8,085 nt of DNA from DATKLX01 sp035542155 (GTDB lineage Bacteria; Chloroflexota; Anaerolineae; Anaerolineales; Anaerolineaceae): contig DATKLX010000161.1 in NCBI GenBank assembly GCA_035542155.1, positions 1 to 8,085 on the forward strand. Reading direction: 5' to 3'. Below the pieces are notes generated by a model, which saw only the letters and a list, made by a program, of their open reading frames with translations, searched no databases and had not been told where the DNA came from. Positions 6,006-8,085 of the stretch are shown in pieces. The position numbers were made by a program, and so were the translations under genes. Positions within the stretch are counted from its first letter, which is position 1. Every line of letters begins with the position of its first letter.

Positions 6006-7507
6006 ATATTGCCGGTTTGGAACCAATCTTCGTACCTCTGGTTCTTCTTTAGCTTCAATTCAATTTCAAATGTTCTTCCCCAGGGCAAAGAAATCGATAA
6101 GGTGGGAGGGATCCCTTTCCACTGTCCGCCGCGCCAGGTCTGGTTGGACCAGCGGGTGAGGAGGATTTCAATTTCTTTTCTAACCTCGGGAGCTGACGAG
6201 CCCAGGTCGAGGACGTCTTTTCCCTCCTGGATCGAGCGCGCCTCGAGCGGTTGGCGGATGACCCGCTGGTAGCCCCAATCATCGACGATGCGCTGCCAGA
6301 GAAACAATAATTGCGCCTGGAGCTGTTGTTGCGTCGGAACGTGGGATACTGCTGTCCACCACGCAGAAGCCTGGGCAATGGCTGCGCCAATCGAATTGCC
6401 CGCAGTGTTCCAGCCGGCATAGGCAGCCAGGTGGGGAATCAGCCCGGAGGCGCAGAGGCGCTCCAACAGGGAAGGGTCGCTGCCATTGGGGAAACGGACA
6501 TCGGCCAAAGCAACCAGCTTTCCAGCGTGGATCAGGTGTGTGATCTCCGCAGCGGCGCGCTCGACTTCAAGGATGGAGGAGGGTGTATGGACCCAGAAGA
6601 CTAGGCCTGCATTCTGCTGGACCTTTACGACGTTTGCCGCGTGGAAATGGCCCGTCACGGTTTCATGGATTGGCCGGTCTTCGTAGTCTGCGATTTGCTG
6701 TGCGCCTTCAAGAGAAGTAAAGCGGAGCTCGCACTGGAGGGGCTGTTTCGAATTCAGCCACAGGGCCAGCAAATCCAATGCACCCTCGTCACCACCTGGG
6801 CAGATGTGGAACCGATCTGCTATCCCAAGCCGGGTGCCCTGCTCCAATAGAGCCTGCTGTTCGAGCCGGTGAAGACCGGCGGGGCGAGAGTCATCCTGAA
6901 GGAGGATGAGCCCCTGGAGGGCGCCGCCGGCGAGGTATTCGAGAAGGCGAAGATTAACCTGGTGGTTGCGCAGGCGTGCTTCATGGTAATCAAATATGAC
7001 TTCAGGAGGGATGCTATTTCGTATAGTCGACAATTCCTGGTTGTATTCGAATTTCCCCTGTATCTCGACCAGATCCTTTAATTCTGTATAGCGCATTAAA
7101 GCCTCGTATACACGGGCTGAACCCGCGCCAGCGGCGGAAACCGTGTGGCGCATGATCAGCCCGGCGGCCAGAATGGGCAGGTCAGGATGTTTCCTGTGGA
7201 TTTCCTCCAGGGTGGAAAGATTCTGCAGGGCTGTTTTTAGCGAAATTTGTGGATAGCGGGAAGCATACAGGCCGCCATAAACCAGCATTTCTGTGGATAC
7301 CAGCAGAGCCATGGAATGATCCGCAGCTTTTTGCAGCCATTCACCGGCCAGAGCCGGGTTCCCAGGTTTCTTAAAATGGCCCAGGGTGGTACGGGGTGGA
7401 AGTAACAGGTCCAGTCCCGCAATCTGCGCTATTTGCCGGGGAAAAACCAGCGAAGCGGGACGGTCGTCGAGGGGGAGGAGGGCCAGGAATGGCCGCATGG
7501 TGTTCAC
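6002..7507 (-). CDS. DUF4127 family protein
   Basis: The 501-residue product matches the usual length of DUF4127 proteins and shows motifs I associate with that family. These are PLDDRP near the N-terminus (12-17), EMLVYGGLYASR (73-84), a QDDSRP block (204-209), GGDEGA (238-243), DVRFPNGSDP (336-345) and AYAGWNTAGNSIG (362-374). The repeated acidic and Gly/Asn motifs suggest an enzyme active site, but I know of no established reaction and propose none. No signal peptide or membrane helix is visible. The start may be GTG at 7507 or ATG at 7498 (three codons in); neither has a clear Shine-Dalgarno. A TATAAT on this strand at 7584-7579 would give a leader of about 65 bases. The 3' end overlaps the thioredoxin stop by four bases. 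Confidence 0.93.
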   Translation of the reverse strand: MNTMRPFLALLPLDDRPASLVFPRQIAQIAGLDLLLPPRTTLGHFKKPGNPALAGEWLQKAADHSMALLVSTEMLVYGGLYASRYPQISLKTALQNLSTLEEIHRKHPDLPILAAGLIMRHTVSAAGAGSARVYEALMRYTELKDLVEIQGKFEYNQELSTIRNSIPPEVIFDYHEARLRNHQVNLRLLEYLAGGALQGLILLQDDSRPAGLHRLEQQALLEQGTRLGIADRFHICPGGDEGALDLLALWLNSKQPLQCELRFTSLEGAQQIADYEDRPIHETVTGHFHAANVVKVQQNAGLVFWVHTPSSILEVERAAAEITHLIHAGKLVALADVRFPNGSDPSLLERLCASGLIPHLAAYAGWNTAGNSIGAAIAQASAWWTAVSHVPTQQQLQAQLLFLWQRIVDDWGYQRVIRQPLEARSIQEGKDVLDLGSSAPEVRKEIEILLTRWSNQTWRGGQWKGIPPTLSISLPWGRTFEIELKLKKNQRYEDWFQTGNI

Positions 7508-7541
7508 AAATCATTACATTTCAAAGTCGAACATCAATTTC

Positions 7542-7561
7542 CCATTCCAAGAAAGGAATGG
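7542..7561 (-). terminator. Hairpin between the small membrane gene and DUF4127
   Basis: CCATTCC (7542-7548) and GGAATGG (7555-7561) form a perfect 7-bp stem with a 6-base loop. It lies 35 bases before the DUF4127 GTG and about 77 bases after the small-gene stop. No T-run follows on the minus strand, so it could be a weak terminator or attenuator, or a leader hairpin of DUF4127. Confidence 0.35.
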
Positions 7562-7578
7562 AATCGCCAACAAAGATT

Positions 7579-7584
7579 ATTATA
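7579..7584 (-). promoter_or_regulatory. Candidate -10 box for DUF4127
   Basis: The minus strand reads TATAAT here, inside an AT-rich patch that also reads TATAAT on the plus strand (7581-7586). No convincing -35 lies 17 bases upstream on the minus strand (GGGAGT). The direction cannot be settled by sequence alone; the minus reading is preferred because a gene follows. Confidence 0.3.
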
Positions 7585-7637
7585 ATAGTCCGGTCTCGAA
7601 AACTCCCCCCAATTTACCGGCGCCCGCGGAGAGATCG

Positions 7638-7805
7638 TTACGGGTGGATCAAGGATTCGATCAGTGCTGGCAACCAGGCGGGACAGGAAATCAGCGCTAG
7701 CATGATCGCCCAGAAAATGACAATTGCTAAGATCGTTCCGACGCCATTGCGGACCTGAACGGCTGGTTTGGACCAATCGTTGGGGTGGGTGGTGTTGAGG
7801 TCCAT
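7638..7805 (-). CDS. Small single-helix membrane protein (55 aa)
   Basis: The reading frame runs from ATG at 7805 to TAA at 7638. GGAGG (plus-strand CCTCC at 7811-7815) ends 5 bases before the ATG, one of the best ribosome binding sites in the window. The product starts MDLNTTHPNDWSKPAVQV, a polar N-terminus of about 20 residues. A hydrophobic run from about residue 22 to 48 follows (GTILAIVIFWAIMLALIS, then CPAWLPALIE), and it ends SLIHP. One membrane helix is likely, possibly with a second short hydrophobic segment after the Cys-Pro. I do not recognise a family. A longer overlapping frame on the same strand (7534-7941) is less protein-like and lacks this ribosome binding site. It is followed 130 bases later by DUF4127 on the same strand, so a shared transcript is possible. 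Confidence 0.72.
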   Translation of the reverse strand: MDLNTTHPNDWSKPAVQVRNGVGTILAIVIFWAIMLALISCPAWLPALIESLIHP

Positions 7806-7860
7806 GTTCGCCTCCGTGGATGAAACCCTGGTTCAACAGGCAGATACTTCTCTCGTTGCA

Positions 7861-7884
7861 AGGATCGTACCTGAGGATCGAACC
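7861..7884. repeat. Pair of near-identical 11-mers
   Basis: AGGATCGTACC (7861-7871) and AGGATCGAACC (7874-7884) differ at one base and are offset by 13 bases. They lie upstream of the small membrane-protein gene, where an operator would be expected. Confidence 0.4.
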
Positions 7885-7968
7885 GTAGGACGATTTAATA
7901 TCGAGAAGCGAGAAAATGGATAACGAATATTTGATCAACATCGAAACTCTAATCTCTTTTTAATCTTT

Positions 7969-8004
7969 TGTATCCAGTTTCGTATCCTGGTTCGTATCCT
8001 CCCC
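7969..8004. promoter_or_regulatory. Three tandem 12-base repeats (GTATCC core), probable operator
   Basis: The hexamer GTATCC occurs at 7970, 7982 and 7994, exactly 12 bases apart. The flanks are also partly shared: units 1 and 2 agree at 9 of 12 bases, units 2 and 3 at 8 of 12. The array ends 6 bases before a TATAAT (8010-8015) on the plus strand, placing it over the -35 region of a rightward promoter. Such regularly spaced direct repeats are typical binding sites for a DNA-binding regulator acting as a tandem oligomer. For a leftward promoter the same array would lie just past the start point. Confidence 0.55.
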
Positions 8005-8009
8005 CTACG

Positions 8010-8085
8010 TATAATAATAAATAGGGAAAGTCTATACAATCTCATCGCAAAGAACCTTACCCTTTTTTATTAGGGGGCGAGAGTA
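8010..8085 (+). promoter_or_regulatory. Candidate rightward promoter and leader of a gene beyond the window
   Basis: TATAAT at 8010-8015 is followed by about 55 bases and then AGGGGG (8072-8077), which could be the ribosome binding site of a gene starting at or just after the window edge. No -35 consensus stands 17 bases upstream (CTGGTT), consistent with an activator-dependent promoter using the 12-base repeats. On the minus strand the same patch gives TATTAT (8016-8011) with a TTGTAT 17 bases away, so a divergent leftward promoter towards the small gene is also possible. Confidence 0.4.

Noticed and set aside
7534..7941. Minus-strand 135-codon frame
   Set aside because: It overlaps the 55-codon membrane gene in another frame, lacks a good ribosome binding site, and its translation has low-information composition.
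8056..8076. CCCTTTTTTATTAGGG as a terminator at the right edge
   Set aside because: Only four base pairs form around an eight-base loop, and the T-run is in the loop rather than after the stem.

Overview
The window looks like part of a bacterial chromosome, most likely from Chloroflexota (an Anaerolineae-type organism). This is inferred from style, not from a marker gene. The pointers are a moderately GC-rich coding style, a Thr/Pro repeat linker between a membrane helix and an extracytoplasmic SH3-like domain, unusual protein-kinase-like genes, and a DUF4127 protein. No rRNA, tRNA or CRISPR array was seen.

Layout: bases 1-256 are the 3' end of an insertion sequence. The last 37 codons of an IS1182-type DDE transposase are followed by about 140 bases running to a probable element end. 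Only 30 bases further on begins a two-gene rightward unit. The first gene (287-3325) encodes a 1012-residue soluble protein with two kinase-like domains at its ends and a long helical, Trp-rich middle. The second (3357-5102) encodes a 581-residue protein with cytoplasmic TPR-like repeats, one membrane helix, a Thr/Pro linker and a small SH3-like outer domain. Together they look like a transmembrane receptor kinase split into a soluble catalytic or pseudokinase half and a membrane sensor/scaffold half. This pair is the most unusual content of the window.

A hairpin and a promoter region (5103-5270) separate that unit from a cytoplasmic tandem thioredoxin (5271-6005). Its first thioredoxin fold has lost the CxxC motif and its second carries WCGPC. 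Facing it on the minus strand is a DUF4127 gene (6002-7507). The two genes share the 4-base palindrome CTAG, which supplies both stop codons.

Upstream of DUF4127 on the minus strand is a 55-codon gene (7638-7805) with a strong ribosome binding site, encoding a single-helix membrane protein. The right-hand 280 bases hold no gene. They carry three tandem 12-base repeats next to a TATAAT box, and a second pair of near-identical 11-mers. This is probably a regulatory region between the small gene and a rightward gene just outside the window.

All assignments come from reading motifs by eye; no database search was possible.
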